From contig DAOUPC010000189.1 in assembly GCA_030626365.1 (NCBI GenBank), positions 1-5,897 on the forward strand: a stretch of 5,897 nucleotides of DNA, given 5' to 3'. Positions 1 to 5,783 of this stretch are shown here, piece by piece. A model generated the notes under the pieces. It saw only the letters and a program-made list of their open reading frames with translations. It did not search any database and had not been told where the DNA came from. Each line of letters opens with the position of its first letter. The first letter of the stretch is position 1. The position numbers and the translations under genes were made by a program. The DNA is from Paracoccaceae bacterium. Lineage in GTDB: Bacteria; Pseudomonadota; Alphaproteobacteria; Rhodobacterales; Rhodobacteraceae.

Positions 1-337
1 CAGGCGCGCCCGCATCCGTGTCCGCCTCATAGGATTTCAGGTCGGCCAGTTCGGCGTCGCCCTGTTTTGCGTCGTCCTCTTGGGCGGCATCCTTGGTGTT
101 CAGATCATCGCCATCGGCAAAATCAATGGTCGGGGCCAGGCTGTTGTTGCCATCTTCGGGGGTCGGGGACTGGGCCGCGCTGATAACCGTGTCGCCATCA
201 TCATCGTTCGTCTTGAAAGTACCGACCTGGGCCTGATCGCCATCACCGGGCACTGACGGGACAATGCCCCCTACCGCAAGGTTGATGGTGTCATCTTCTT
301 CAAAAACGTCCTGGTCCAGGCTATCAAAGGCACTCAT
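1..337 (-). CDS. N-terminal fragment of an unrecognised, very acidic protein
   Basis: The frame is open from an ATG at 337-335 to the window edge (112 complete codons), so the C-terminus lies outside. A purine-rich GGGAG ribosome-binding site sits about 9 nt upstream of the ATG (minus strand) and supports this start. The protein begins MSAFDSLDQDVFEEDD and has about 29 Asp/Glu against 4 Lys, no Arg and no Cys. There is no signal peptide and no membrane segment. The chain is rich in Asp, Gly, Ala, Asn and Pro, with short runs such as NDDDGD, and looks disordered. Acidic, Cys-free proteins lacking a signal peptide are common among type I-secreted RTX or adhesin-like proteins, so this could be the leader of such a protein. 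That is inference only, because no RTX nonapeptide or repeat domain is visible in the part seen. It is transcribed away from the transporter operon, with about 1 kb between them. I do not recognise the family. Confidence 0.8.
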   Translation of the reverse strand, partial: MSAFDSLDQDVFEEDDTINLAVGGIVPSVPGDGDQAQVGTFKTNDDDGDTVISAAQSPTPEDGNNSLAPTIDFADGDDLNTKDAAQEDDAKQGDAELADLKSYEADTDAGAP

Positions 338-407
338 TTTTTTCGTCTCCCGTAACTAAAATATTTGGTTCCGAAACCAGTTCAGATTTCGGATGCCGTT
401 CTTTTGC

Positions 408-424
408 TGACAAAATATTTGTCA
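408..424. promoter_or_regulatory. 17-bp palindrome, possible operator of the divergent gene
   Basis: TGACAAA and TTTGTCA form perfect 7-bp arms around a 3-bp ATA centre. The site lies about 70 bp upstream of the ATG of the minus-strand acidic-protein gene, a usual position for a dimeric regulator's operator. I cannot assign it to a named regulator. A smaller CCGAAA/TTTCGG inverted repeat (371-392) lies between it and the gene. Confidence 0.35.
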
Positions 425-601
425 TGTTTATGTTGCGTCGGTCAGCCGCTGGGTGGCTGTTCTGGCGGGCAAAGAGGGGCCTCACCTTTTTGAAAACTGT
501 ATTTTTGGAATTTGCATCTGGTGCGGCAAACAAGGCGGCTGGTGGCGCCGTCGCGGCGGGAATGAACGCATGAACCCTAGGTGACATTGGAAACCGCCAA
601 T

Positions 602-637
602 ACATTGGGCACATGATTCACATTGGGCACATGATTC
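602..637. repeat. Perfect tandem duplication, two 18-bp units
   Basis: The unit ACATTGGGCACATGATTC occurs twice with no gap (602-619 and 620-637) and no mismatch. A related fragment, GACATTGG, precedes it at 583-590. Perfect identity suggests recent slippage or recombination. The unit length is a multiple of three, but no confident gene covers it. Confidence 0.9.
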
Positions 638-675
638 CAGGAGGTCTGACGACTGACAAAATGCGATTCCCTGTT

Positions 676-699
676 GGGGCATCCGGTGGGGCATCCGGT
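676..699. repeat. Perfect tandem duplication, two 12-bp units
   Basis: The unit GGGGCATCCGGT is present twice back to back (676-687 and 688-699) without mismatch, only about 40 bp from the 18-bp tandem pair. It lies inside a short plus-strand open frame, where it would encode a repeated Gly-Ala-Ser-Gly, but that frame is not a confident gene. Confidence 0.9.
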
Positions 700-961
700 T
701 CGAAAGTGACAACTCACAAAAAAACTCCCGCTTACAAATTGCAGGGTACGCGCCTTGAACAAGGGCATTAGTCCGGCGGAATTATCGTTTCTTATCAGTC
801 TTTTATAAGACGCAGCATTCTAAATATGCTATTGCGCCGCCACTCAATTATTTTCGAATCTCAATAGTCTTTTGTTTTTATTGACCGACAAGCAATCCCA
901 CCGTTTCAAGGTGAATGCAGTACCGTTACTAAAACGATAATAGCACGAACAGGCCCCAAAG

Positions 962-980
962 GTGCAACATATTTTTGCAC
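962..980. promoter_or_regulatory. GTGCAA-N7-TTGCAC inverted repeat, possible operator
   Basis: Perfect 6-bp arms (962-967 and 975-980) flank a 7-nt AT-rich centre. The right arm TTGCAC, followed 16 nt later by TACGAT (997-1002), could serve as a poor -35/-10 pair facing the transporter operon. In that case the palindrome would overlap a promoter, as repressor operators do. Both promoter hexamers are weak matches, so this is only a suggestion. Confidence 0.3.
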
Positions 981-1023
981 GTAACGGGCAGTTTCTTACG
1001 ATTTAACAAGCACATGGCGCTGA

Positions 1024-1082
1024 TGCCCGGTTTTGAGGCACCCAAAAACCCACCTTTGGCCGTGCCGCATGATATTCGGGCA
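1024..1082. repeat. Two-tier inverted repeat (hairpin or cruciform potential)
   Basis: The inner stem pairs GGCAC (1037-1041) with GTGCC (1062-1066) and continues as CCAAA (1042-1046) with TTTGG (1055-1059). It is interrupted only by a 2-nt bulge at 1060-1061 and leaves an 8-nt loop. An outer pair, TGCCCG (1024-1029) with CGGGCA (1077-1082), is concentric with it. No T-run follows on either strand, so it does not look like an intrinsic terminator. It may be a leader structure or a protein-binding site upstream of the operon. Confidence 0.4.
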
Positions 1083-1140
1083 AAACTGGTAAAATCGATG
1101 TGACTTTTGCGGCAATGCCATTGGGCGGCACCTGATGGCC

Positions 1141-1184
1141 GCGTAATCCCCGCATAACTCCTGCATAATCCCTGCGTCTGTCCC
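1141..1184. promoter_or_regulatory. Three to four 11-bp imperfect direct repeats upstream of the operon
   Basis: Consecutive 11-bp blocks read GCGTAATCCCC (1141-1151), GCATAACTCCT (1152-1162), GCATAATCCCT (1163-1173) and a diverged GCGTCTGTCCC (1174-1184). The first three share GCRTAAYYCCY. A period of 11 bp places each copy on the same face of the helix. Phased direct repeats of 10-11 bp are typical of PhoB/OmpR-family response-regulator sites, although these do not match the classical Pho box CTGTCAT. The array lies about 170-215 bp before the binding-protein start and could control the operon. No regulator gene is inside the window. Confidence 0.45.
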
Positions 1185-1237
1185 GTGCCTTGGCCCGCTG
1201 TTCCTGTGATCCGGGGCAAAATCAGATACTTGTGCGA

Positions 1238-1258
1238 CCCGGCCAGGAAAGGGCCGGG
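1238..1258. repeat. GC-rich perfect hairpin in the operon leader
   Basis: CCCGGCC (1238-1244) and GGCCGGG (1252-1258) are perfect 7-bp complements around the 7-nt loop AGGAAAG. The stem ends about 95 nt before the binding-protein ATG. It is followed by A-rich rather than T-rich sequence on the plus strand, so it is not a standard terminator. If transcription starts upstream, it would be a stable leader stem. Confidence 0.45.
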
Positions 1259-1289
1259 AAAAGATCGGAATAAAACGGGGAAAACCTAT

Positions 1290-1318
1290 TTGATTGCCCG
1301 GAAAAACCACCCTAGTGT
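1290..1318 (+). promoter_or_regulatory. Weak candidate sigma-70 promoter of the transporter operon
   Basis: TTGATT (1290-1295) and TAGTGT (1313-1318) are separated by 17 nt and would start transcription about 30 nt before the first gene. Matches to the consensus are poor (4 of 6 and 3 of 6), so either a regulator assists it or the true promoter is elsewhere, for example near 975-1002. Confidence 0.2.
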
Positions 1319-1354
1319 CCCCGATACAAAAAAAGAATCCAGGGAGAATAGTTT

Positions 1355-2383
1355 ATGAATCGGTTTTCACTTGTCTTGTCCAGTTCAGTTGTGGCGCTGG
1401 CGTCATCTGCAACCATGTCGTTCGCCGGCGAAAAGGTAACGCTTTATTGCAGCGCCCAAGAGGACTGGTGCCAGGTCATGGCGCGCGGTTTTGAAGAAGA
1501 AAGCGGCATCAAGGTCAACATGACCCGCAAAAGCTCGGGCGAGACATTTGCCCAGATCAAGGCAGAATCTGCCAACCCCAAGGGTGACGTATGGTGGGGC
1601 GGAACCGGTGACCCGCACCTTCAGGCCGCCGAAGAGGGGCTGACCACACCTTACGTGACGCCCATGCGCGGCGAACTGAACGGCTGGGCGATTTCACAGG
1701 CTAAATCGGCTGGTGACAAGACCATCGGCATCTATTCCGGCGCGCTGGGGTATGGTTATAACTCTGAGTTGCTGGCCGCTGCCGGTCTGGCCGCACCAAG
1801 CTGCTGGAAGGACCTGCTCAAGCCCGAGTACAAAGGTCACGTCCAGATGGCGAACCCGAATTCGTCGGGCACCGCCTATACCACGCTGGCGACGATCATT
1901 CAGCTGTTTGGTGAAGAGGGCGGCTTTGATTTCATGAAGGGCCTGCACAAGAACATCAACCAGTACACCAAATCCGGGTCTGCCCCGATCAAGGCCGCCG
2001 CACGTGGCGAAACCACGATCGGTATCGTGTTCATGCATGACGCGGTGAAACAGGCGGTCAAGGGCTTCCCGATCACGGTTGTCGCGCCTTGCGAGGGCAC
2101 GGGTTATGAAATCGGGTCGATGTCGATCATCGAAGGCTCGCGTAATCTGGAAAATGCGCAAAAGTTCTATGACTGGGCGCTGACCGCCGATGTGCAGTCC
2201 ATGGCGTTGCAGGTAAATGCGTTTCAGGTGCCGTCCAACATGGGTGCGGAAACCTCGCCCAGTGCGCCTGATCTGGCCTCGATCAAGCTGATTGATTATG
2301 ATTTCACGCTGTACGGATCATCTGCCGAGCGTAAGCGCCTGCTGAAGAAATGGGACGAAGACGTTTCGGTTCTGCCGCAATAA
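1355..2383 (+). CDS. afuA: Periplasmic binding protein of an AfuABC-type ABC importer (probable sugar-phosphate binder)
   Basis: The 342-aa product captures the ligand in the periplasm for the permease/ATPase pair that follows. The ATG has a strong AGGGAG ribosome-binding site 8 nt upstream (1341-1346). Residues 1-24 form a signal peptide ending SFA, predicting mature GEKVTLYC. The fold is that of the type 2 iron/organophosphate binding family: SSG at 60-62, WWGGTGD at 80-86, GYGYNSE at 132-138, NPNSSGTAY at 167-175 and PCEGTGYE at 245-252. Ferric-binding relatives carry two adjacent tyrosines as iron ligands, and none exist here. Instead H228-D229 and E252 have the same 24-residue His-to-Glu spacing that I recall for the hexose-phosphate contacts H205/D206/E229 of Actinobacillus AfuA, with nearly the same mature numbering. 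Four cysteines (C32, C39, C150, C246) may form two disulfides. A phosphorylated sugar is therefore the favoured ligand; iron or an organophosphonate such as 2-aminoethylphosphonate are alternatives. Confidence 0.95.
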   Translation: MNRFSLVLSSSVVALASSATMSFAGEKVTLYCSAQEDWCQVMARGFEEESGIKVNMTRKSSGETFAQIKAESANPKGDVWWGGTGDPHLQAAEEGLTTPYVTPMRGELNGWAISQAKSAGDKTIGIYSGALGYGYNSELLAAAGLAAPSCWKDLLKPEYKGHVQMANPNSSGTAYTTLATIIQLFGEEGGFDFMKGLHKNINQYTKSGSAPIKAAARGETTIGIVFMHDAVKQAVKGFPITVVAPCEGTGYEIGSMSIIEGSRNLENAQKFYDWALTADVQSMALQVNAFQVPSNMGAETSPSAPDLASIKLIDYDFTLYGSSAERKRLLKKWDEDVSVLPQ

Positions 2384-2389
2384 TATCTG

Positions 2390-4606
2390 GTGCGTATCGT
2401 ATCATCTGAAAAAACGACCCATCCGACGCTGATCTTCTGGATCGCTGTCGGGTGGGTCAGTTTCCTTGTTGTCCCGTGGTACGGGATCGAGGATGGATTC
2501 TTTGCCTTTGAGTGGCTGTTTGACGGGTATCCCTGGGACAGTGACTATGCCCCGGTGGCAATGCTGCTGGCGCAGGGCGAAAAGCTGTGGCTGGCCCCGC
2601 TGATCATACCGCTGATTGCGGTTTCGTTCAGCCACGGGCGGTCAAAATCCGATCCGCTTTATGCCAAGCTTTTGATATTCGGCGGGGCCTTCGGGTTCTG
2701 CTGGCTGTTGGGGCAGGGGTTCTCGATCGGGCTGCGTGGCTGGCAATTTGACTGGATCGAAGCGCTGTTTGGCCCGCTGGGGGACCGGCAATTCGGTATG
2801 GGCTATGGGGCCATGCTGATGGCCAGTGCGTTTTTGTTTCTGTTCACCCAAGGCATCGCGGCGCGTGGCGCGATCAACGGGGATGTGTTTGTGGTCAGCG
2901 CCATCGGGCTGGTGATCGCCATCGTGTCGATCTTCGTGTTCTTCCCGATTGCCAAGATGCTGGTGGCGGCGTTTGTCACCGAAGAGGGCAGCTATTCCAT
3001 ATCGGTGTTTACCGCCAAGTTCTTTGATGACCGGATCTGGGGGCTGTCCTGCCTGACCGGCGGGCCGCGCTGTGGCGTGGCGTGGAATTCGCTTTTCCTG
3101 GCGGTTCTGGTCGGGGCAATATCAACCGCGCTGGGGCTGGTTTTCGCGCTTGTGGTCACGCGGTCGAATTTCAAATTCAAACGTAACCTGCGCGCCCTGA
3201 CGGTGCTGCCGATCATCACGCCGCCGTTTGTGATTGGTCTGGCGATCATCTTGATGTTTGGCCAGTCGGGCGGTGTCACCCGGTTTGTTGCCGACCTGTT
3301 CGGGGTCACGCCGACGCGCTGGGTTTATGGGCTGCCGGGGTTGCTTATTGCGCAGACGCTGGCCTTTACCCCGATTGCCTTTCTGGTGCTGATCGGTGTG
3401 GTCGAAGGCGTGTCCCCCTCGATGGAGGAAGCCGCCCAAACCCTGCGCGCGGGGCGCTGGCAGGTGTTCCGCACCGTGTCGCTGCCGTTGATGCGCCCCG
3501 GTCTGGCCAACGCCTTTTTGCTGGGTTTCATCGAAAGCATGGCGGATTTTGGCAACCCCCTTGTGCTGGGCGGCAATTATGATGTGCTGTCCACCGACAT
3601 CTTTTTCGCCATTGTCGGCGCGCAATATGACCAAAGCCGCGCCGCGGTGCTGGCCATGGTGTTGCTGACCTTTACGCTGGGCGCGTTCTATGCCCAGCGG
3701 TTCTGGCTGGGCAACAAATCCTATACTTCGGTTTCGGGCAAGGGCGATGCGGGTGTGCATCCGGCCATGCCCCGCCGGCTGGCCTATCCGGTTTATACCA
3801 TGGCCGCGCTTTGGGCCGCGTTCACCATCGTGATCTATCTGATGATCGTTTACGGGTCGTTCGTGGACCTGTGGGGCGTCAACAACAACCTGACGTTCAA
3901 GCATTATATCACCGCCTTCAACTTTTCGATCGTCGAGGACGGTATCCGCTGGACCGGGGCCGCGTGGGACAGTTTCTGGACCACCATGAAAATCGCCGTG
4001 CTGGCAGCGCCCCTGACGGCCGCGCTGGGGCTGGTGACCGCCTATCTGCTGACGCGTCAGACATTTGCGGGCAAGAATGCCTTTGAATTTGGCACCATGC
4101 TTAGCTTTGCCATTCCCGGCACGGTGATCGGTGTCAGCTATATTCTGGCCTTTAACGTGCCGCCCCTGGAACTGACCGGGACCGGCATGATCCTGATCAT
4201 CAGCTTTATCTTCCGCAACATGCCGGTTGGCGTGCGGGCCGGGATCGCCAGCATGAGCCAGCTGGACAAAAGCCTGGACGAGGCATCGCTGACACTGGGG
4301 GCCAATTCATGGCAGACCTTCCGCAGGGTGATCATGCCACTGCTGCGCCCCGCGATACTGGCCGCACTGGTTTACAGCTTTGTGCGGGCCATGACGGCGA
4401 TTTCGGCGGTGATTTTTCTGGTCAGTGCAGAATACAACATGGCCACGGCCTATATCATCGGGCGGGTTGAAAATAACGACTATGGGTTGGCGATTGCCTA
4501 TTCAACCACGCTGATCGTGGTGATGCTGGCGGCGGTGGGGCTGCTGCAATTTATGGTCGGACGCACGAAGATCGGGCGGCGCGCGGGCGTTGGCCCGACG
4601 ACATAG
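2390..4606 (+). CDS. afuB: Fused two-domain ABC permease with extra N-terminal membrane module (AfuB-like)
   Basis: This 738-aa inner-membrane protein supplies both channel halves of the importer. About 16 membrane segments can be read: four in an N-terminal module (residues about 12-160), then two permease domains of six each (about 165-440 and 465-725). Each domain has the cytoplasmic EAA loop that docks the ATPase: E347-A-A with G355 and P366, and E631-A-S with G638 and P650. C221 and C228 lie in the periplasmic stretch before the first permease core. Ordinary fused FbpB-type permeases are about 500-560 aa; the longer form with an added N-terminal block fits AfuB (near 690 aa as I recall). 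The start is a GTG six nt after the binding-protein TAA. No ribosome-binding site is visible and no methionine codon follows until residue 58, so translation probably depends on coupling to the upstream gene. CTG at 2387 or a later start cannot be excluded. Confidence 0.95.
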   Translation: MRIVSSEKTTHPTLIFWIAVGWVSFLVVPWYGIEDGFFAFEWLFDGYPWDSDYAPVAMLLAQGEKLWLAPLIIPLIAVSFSHGRSKSDPLYAKLLIFGGAFGFCWLLGQGFSIGLRGWQFDWIEALFGPLGDRQFGMGYGAMLMASAFLFLFTQGIAARGAINGDVFVVSAIGLVIAIVSIFVFFPIAKMLVAAFVTEEGSYSISVFTAKFFDDRIWGLSCLTGGPRCGVAWNSLFLAVLVGAISTALGLVFALVVTRSNFKFKRNLRALTVLPIITPPFVIGLAIILMFGQSGGVTRFVADLFGVTPTRWVYGLPGLLIAQTLAFTPIAFLVLIGVVEGVSPSMEEAAQTLRAGRWQVFRTVSLPLMRPGLANAFLLGFIESMADFGNPLVLGGNYDVLSTDIFFAIVGAQYDQSRAAVLAMVLLTFTLGAFYAQRFWLGNKSYTSVSGKGDAGVHPAMPRRLAYPVYTMAALWAAFTIVIYLMIVYGSFVDLWGVNNNLTFKHYITAFNFSIVEDGIRWTGAAWDSFWTTMKIAVLAAPLTAALGLVTAYLLTRQTFAGKNAFEFGTMLSFAIPGTVIGVSYILAFNVPPLELTGTGMILIISFIFRNMPVGVRAGIASMSQLDKSLDEASLTLGANSWQTFRRVIMPLLRPAILAALVYSFVRAMTAISAVIFLVSAEYNMATAYIIGRVENNDYGLAIAYSTTLIVVMLAAVGLLQFMVGRTKIGRRAGVGPTT

Positions 4607-4646
4607 GACGACATAGGGTGGCGCAGGCATTGGCCTGACGACATAA
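4581..4646. repeat. Imperfect 40-bp-spaced duplication of the permease gene's 3' end plus tandem 10-mer
   Basis: Bases 4581-4606, the last codons and stop of the permease gene, recur at 4621-4646 with 22 of 26 matches. All four differences are transitions, three G-to-A and one C-to-T relative to the genic copy. Within it GACGACATAG is a perfect tandem pair (4597-4606 and 4607-4616), and GACGACATA occurs a third time at 4637-4645. The spacer before the ATPase gene therefore appears to have been made largely by duplication of the preceding gene's end. The copy is in a different frame and encodes nothing extra. Confidence 0.75.
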
Positions 4647-4661
4647 GCTAGGGAAAAGACA

Positions 4662-5744
4662 ATGGCAGATGTGCTGAAGAACACCAAGGCGTCCTCGGTC
4701 ACGTTTGAAAACGTGACCAAGGTCTATGGCAAGACCGTAACGGCCGTGGATAACATTTCCCTGACCATCGAGCCGGGAAAGCTGGTGACGCTGCTGGGGC
4801 CTTCGGGCTGTGGCAAGACCACCACCCTGCGGATGATTGCCGGGCTGGAAATGGCCACCAGGGGCCGCATCCTGATTGGTGATACGGATGTGACGACCCT
4901 GCCGGCCACTGACCGGGACGTGTCGATGGTGTTTCAGTCCTATGCGCTGTTTCCGCATATGACGGTGCTGGAAAACGTATCTTATGGGTTGAAATATTCG
5001 GGCTTTGGCAAGGAAGAAACCCGCACGCGCGCGCTGGCTGGTCTGGATCTGGTGGGGCTAAAGGGCTATGACAACCGCCTGCCAAGCGAATTGTCGGGGG
5101 GCCAGCAACAGCGTGTTGCGGTGGCCCGTGCGCTGGTGCTGGACCCGCAGGTGTTGCTATTTGACGAACCTCTTTCAAATCTGGATGCCAAGCTGCGCCG
5201 CCAGGTGCGCCAGGACATCCGCGACATCCAGCAGAACCTGGGCCTGACTGTGGTCTATGTCACCCACGATCAGGAAGAGGCGCTGGCCGTATCTGACCGG
5301 ATTATCGTGATGCGCAATGCTGCCATCGCCCAGGAAGGCAGCCCGCGCGACCTGTACGAAGCACCGGTAGACCATTTCGTTGCGGATTTCATCGGCGAGG
5401 CCAACCTGATCCCGTGCAATATTGATGCGGTAAAGGGTGATATGGCATCAGTTTCCGTTGGCGGTTTGCGCCATGATCTGGCTGCAAGGGGGCTGAAGCC
5501 GGGGCCGGCGGTGATTGCGGTGCGCCCGTCACGTGTGCGCCTGACAACCACGGCCGGGAAAAACACAATCCCCGCCCGGATTTCCAAATCCACCTATGTG
5601 GGCAACCATATGGAATATCTGGTAGAGGCCGAATTCGGCAAGGTTTTTGCCATCCTGGGGGATGTCGATGCCCCGTTTGAAACAGGGCAGGATATTGGCC
5701 TTGGGTTTGCCGATTCCGGTCCGGTTTTGTTGCCGACCCCTTAG
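4662..5744 (+). CDS. afuC: ABC importer ATPase with TOBE-type C-terminal domain (AfuC/FbpC-like)
   Basis: This 360-aa cytoplasmic ATPase would work as a homodimer and power the permease encoded just upstream. All nucleotide-binding motifs are intact: A-loop Tyr22, Walker A GPSGCGKT (46-53), Q-loop Gln92 in FQSYALFPH, signature LSGGQQQR (144-151), Walker B VLLFDEP (164-170) with catalytic Glu169, D-loop SNLD (172-175) and switch His202. Residues about 245-358 form the extra C-terminal beta-rich TOBE-like domain of the MalK/PotA/FbpC group, which often binds regulators or limits activity; VRPSRVRL (287-294) marks its start. The ATG has an AGGGA ribosome-binding site 7 nt upstream (4650-4654). 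The 55-nt spacer and shared direction place it as the last gene of the operon. Length is normal for the group (about 350-370 aa). The ATPase sequence alone cannot tell iron, sugar-phosphate or phosphonate use, so substrate is inferred from the binding protein. Confidence 0.96.
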   Translation: MADVLKNTKASSVTFENVTKVYGKTVTAVDNISLTIEPGKLVTLLGPSGCGKTTTLRMIAGLEMATRGRILIGDTDVTTLPATDRDVSMVFQSYALFPHMTVLENVSYGLKYSGFGKEETRTRALAGLDLVGLKGYDNRLPSELSGGQQQRVAVARALVLDPQVLLFDEPLSNLDAKLRRQVRQDIRDIQQNLGLTVVYVTHDQEEALAVSDRIIVMRNAAIAQEGSPRDLYEAPVDHFVADFIGEANLIPCNIDAVKGDMASVSVGGLRHDLAARGLKPGPAVIAVRPSRVRLTTTAGKNTIPARISKSTYVGNHMEYLVEAEFGKVFAILGDVDAPFETGQDIGLGFADSGPVLLPTP

Positions 5745-5764
5745 GGTCAGGACCCATTAATCCT

Positions 5765-5783
5765 GCGCCACTGGCGCTGTTTT
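5765..5783 (+). terminator. Possible intrinsic terminator after the transporter operon
   Basis: GCGCC (5765-5769) pairs with GGCGC (5773-5777) around the loop ACT and is followed by TGTTTT. It begins 21 nt after the ATPase stop codon, the expected place for an operon end. The stem is short and the T-run is imperfect. Its 3' half and T-run also form the left arm of the larger palindrome described next, so the two folds exclude each other. Confidence 0.4.

Larger units (their letters stand above)
338..1354. other. 1-kb divergent intergenic region without a convincing gene
   Basis: This stretch separates the divergent acidic-protein gene from the transporter operon. Several short open frames exist on both strands, but none has a matching ribosome-binding site, a recognisable motif or the G/C-ending codon pattern of the neighbouring genes. 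The DNA contains, in order: a TGACAAA/TTTGTCA palindrome, two pairs of perfect tandem repeats, an AT-rich block at about 780-885 with small inverted repeats (GTCTT/AAGAC at 798-811, AGCAT/ATGCT at 814-830, TCAATA/TATTGA at 861-884), a GTGCAA/TTGCAC inverted repeat, a hairpin at 1024-1082, 11-bp direct repeats at 1141-1184 and a GC hairpin at 1238-1258. It probably holds the regulatory regions of both flanking genes. The tandem-repeat part may be a decayed remnant of something else. Confidence 0.6.

Noticed and set aside
424..573. A 49-codon plus-strand frame starting ATG at 424, with a hydrophobic, basic N-terminal half
   Set aside because: It has no ribosome-binding site, its start overlaps the TGACAAA/TTTGTCA palindrome, and it matches no family I know. 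A small membrane protein cannot be fully excluded.
580..640. Possible terminus of a decayed insertion sequence
   Set aside because: The repeated CACATTGGG-like motifs vaguely recall insertion-element ends, but no transposase fragment, terminal inverted repeat pair or target duplication is visible.
482..768. Cys- and Asn/Pro-rich minus-strand frames over the tandem repeats
   Set aside because: Their odd composition is produced by the 18-bp and 12-bp duplications being read antisense. Two frames overlap here, and neither has a supported start.
929..1310. Minus-strand frames of about 100 codons in the intergenic region
   Set aside because: They run through hairpins and the 11-bp repeats, lack ribosome-binding sites, and show no motif or membrane pattern.
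3122..3904. A 260-codon minus-strand frame opposite the permease gene
   Set aside because: It is a shadow of the permease coding strand. The product is an unnatural Gln/His/Arg-rich chain, and the plus-strand gene is certain.
5744..5755. GGGTC-AG-GACCC dyad right after the ATPase stop
   Set aside because: The loop would be only 2 nt, or the stem only 4 bp, and no T-run follows, so it is a poor terminator compared with 5765-5783.
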